Source: Nanobdellati archaeon
Lineage (GTDB): Archaea > Nanobdellota > Nanobdellia > UBA10117
Direction of reading: 5' to 3'
NCBI GenBank assembly: GCA_016204275.1
Contig: JACQKZ010000007.1
Location: 1-46,173 of the forward strand
Length of the DNA stretch: 46,173 nucleotides
Shown here piece after piece: positions 44,494-46,173 of this stretch. The stretch's first letter is position 1. Each line of letters begins with the position of its first letter. Both the position numbers and the translations under genes were made by a program. The notes under the pieces were generated by a model. It saw only the letters and a program-made list of their open reading frames with translations. It made no database searches and had not been told where the DNA came from.

Positions 44494-44527
44494 AAAGTTT
44501 ATTAAATCTTATGGTTGTGGATCTACT

Positions 44528-44890
44528 ATGGGTGAAACTTACGGTCTGGAAAAGTATGTAACTTCGTTAGATGCGAGAGGAAATATTCGCACTGTAACGC
44601 TTCAGAATTGGTGCGGGGAAGAGCGTAATTTTTTTGTGGTAATTGATCGAGCTAATTATTCGTATGTAATAGATCATACCGCTCAAGATGTTTTGCCGCT
44701 GGGCGGAATTGTAGTTATTGATAGATCACCGCGAGTTAAACTTGTTGTGCCAATTAGAGAATTTAAACCAGAAGTGCAAAAATATATATTGGGGCAAGTA
44801 AAAAAAGATGTAGATTTTGTAAATTTTGTTTCTTTTGGTAGGGCAATAACTAGCTTAACTGATAGAATTAAAAAAGCAGCAAAGAGCTAA
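44528..44890 (+). CDS. Hypothetical protein
   Basis: 120-aa ORF with promoter-like gtttattaaatc upstream. Confidence 0.55.
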   Translation: MGETYGLEKYVTSLDARGNIRTVTLQNWCGEERNFFVVIDRANYSYVIDHTAQDVLPLGGIVVIDRSPRVKLVVPIREFKPEVQKYILGQVKKDVDFVNFVSFGRAITSLTDRIKKAAKS

Positions 44891-44895
44891 GGTGT

Positions 44896-45738
44896 TTAAA
44901 ACTTGTGCTCCAGCAAATGCCCTTTGTGCCCAAACAGCGAGTAAACAAAATAATACATCGAGTACAACGATAAGCCGAATGGCAGATAGCCTAAGTAACC
45001 AATAACAGGCATCTCAAAAACTTTCACAAAGCCTACGTGCGGCACATGGTAAACCCATTTGAAGTTTGACCAGTAATTCCAGAACTCCCATAAAAAGCCG
45101 AGTGTGATTGTTGAAAGCATTAGCAGGACTGGCGTCTGCATTTTTTTATCTTCCAAATGCTGAAGAATGGAAGGCACGCCATGCAAATAGTTTATCGGGT
45201 CGAGCAGGAAGAAGAATGCAAACCAGATTAGCGGGAAGAAAATATCCGGCCAGATTATTGGCGCGAGAACAGAGAAAACTCCAAAGCTAATAAGCGCAAA
45301 TAAAAATCTTTTTGAAATTTTATGTTTTTTCTTCAGGTGCGCATGCGAGAATAAATGCAGTGATTTGAATAGTTCGTAGGTTTCAAAGAATGCCGGCAAG
45401 ATTGTCGAAAAGGCAATTGTCACGCGGATGGCGTTGGCCGGCTCGAAAATATTCAGCGACTTGCCGCCGAGCACATATGACCAGTTGCCAAGGTAGAGAT
45501 TAATCAACTCGAAGACCCACCACATGCCAGCAGACAAAATCATAATAAACAAAAACTGCAGCTTGTCGTTGTGCAGCAGCGAGTGCTTCCTCAATTTGTA
45601 GACAAGCGCGTCTATCAACAAAATATAGCCGAACCACACAAGCTGGAAAGTTGAGACTGGTATGCCGATGTTAAAAATCATGCTGATTTCACCTAAAATA
45701 ATCATAGCAATTCCAAGCAGGCCAGACCAGCGGAACAT
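44896..45738 (-). CDS. Polytopic membrane protein, unknown function
   Basis: 280-aa ORF with many hydrophobic helices. Confidence 0.6.
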   Translation of the reverse strand: MFRWSGLLGIAMIILGEISMIFNIGIPVSTFQLVWFGYILLIDALVYKLRKHSLLHNDKLQFLFIMILSAGMWWVFELINLYLGNWSYVLGGKSLNIFEPANAIRVTIAFSTILPAFFETYELFKSLHLFSHAHLKKKHKISKRFLFALISFGVFSVLAPIIWPDIFFPLIWFAFFFLLDPINYLHGVPSILQHLEDKKMQTPVLLMLSTITLGFLWEFWNYWSNFKWVYHVPHVGFVKVFEMPVIGYLGYLPFGLSLYSMYYFVYSLFGHKGHLLEHKF

Positions 45739-45788
45739 AATTATGCGCTAAGCAGTAAGTATATAAATATATATGCTGTTTAAATCCT

Positions 45789-46172
45789 ATGCTAAAACAA
45801 TTTTTTAACGACAAACACCTAAAGAACGCGGCACAGATTTCAGTAACTGCATTTTTTATTGGTTTTGTAATTGAGATCGTGCGCGCGCTTTTGAAGATGG
45901 GCGAGCCATTTTATCTGCAGTTCCATGCTCTCATGGGTGCGGGCATTGGTAGTTACTTCTGGTCAAAGCACGGAAAGCGCGGAGTTGTTTATGCGATTGC
46001 CATAGCAACGCTTTTTAATATTGTTTGGGAATTATTTGAGGCGTACGCGTTGAACTGGACGCCGGCAACTTTAAACATGGACACTAAGATAGACATAGCA
46101 ACGGTGTATGTTAGCATGCTGGCCGGCTTTGGCGCGGAAGTACTCAGAAATAAATTAAATAATATTAAATAA
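45789..46172 (+). CDS. Small membrane protein, unknown function
   Basis: 127-aa ORF with hydrophobic segments; stop codon at the window end. Confidence 0.6.
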   Translation: MLKQFFNDKHLKNAAQISVTAFFIGFVIEIVRALLKMGEPFYLQFHALMGAGIGSYFWSKHGKRGVVYAIAIATLFNIVWELFEAYALNWTPATLNMDTKIDIATVYVSMLAGFGAEVLRNKLNNIK

Positions 46173-46173
46173 T

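Overview
Archaeal chromosomal segment, probably DPANN-like (inferred only from archaeal gene content and order). Left to right: (1) prefoldin beta, Pcc1-like, ParB-like, RpoP and L37Ae; (2) a tRNA-Ser(UGA) gene not listed in the ORF track, apparently interrupted by two introns, one in the anticodon loop and one in the T-loop with a bulge-helix-bulge-like fold; (3) a roughly 12 kb NAD(P)-metabolism region (NAPRTase, nicotinamidase, NadE-Nudix fusion, NMNAT, Ser/Thr kinase, VWA protein, pyruvate-kinase-like protein, nucleoside hydrolase, NadA, MQO-like oxidoreductase, NAD kinase) ending in an NrtR-type regulator, with a recurring 19-bp palindrome TAGTGTnTTAAnTACACTA at several promoters; (4) archease and RtcB separated by a two-gene insertion flanked by a degenerate second copy of the rtcB 5' end; (5) an Lrp/AsnC gene, a palindrome-rich divergent promoter, an orphan ORF and an approximately 250-nt multi-hairpin candidate ncRNA; (6) a PD-(D/E)XK-like nuclease, an uncharacterised ORF and a PolB-like protein that appears catalytically dead; (7) a long ribosomal protein/SecY/Cbf5 operon. 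The most unusual observation is a family of about 100-bp two-hairpin elements (six copies, A-F) inserted at gene-gene junctions, always in the orientation of transcription. Each is flanked by a duplication of the adjacent gene end or start, the terminal hairpin shows compensatory changes, and most copies create a mini-ORF that links the stop of the upstream gene to the start of the downstream gene. All calls are by eye; no searches or folding programs were run.
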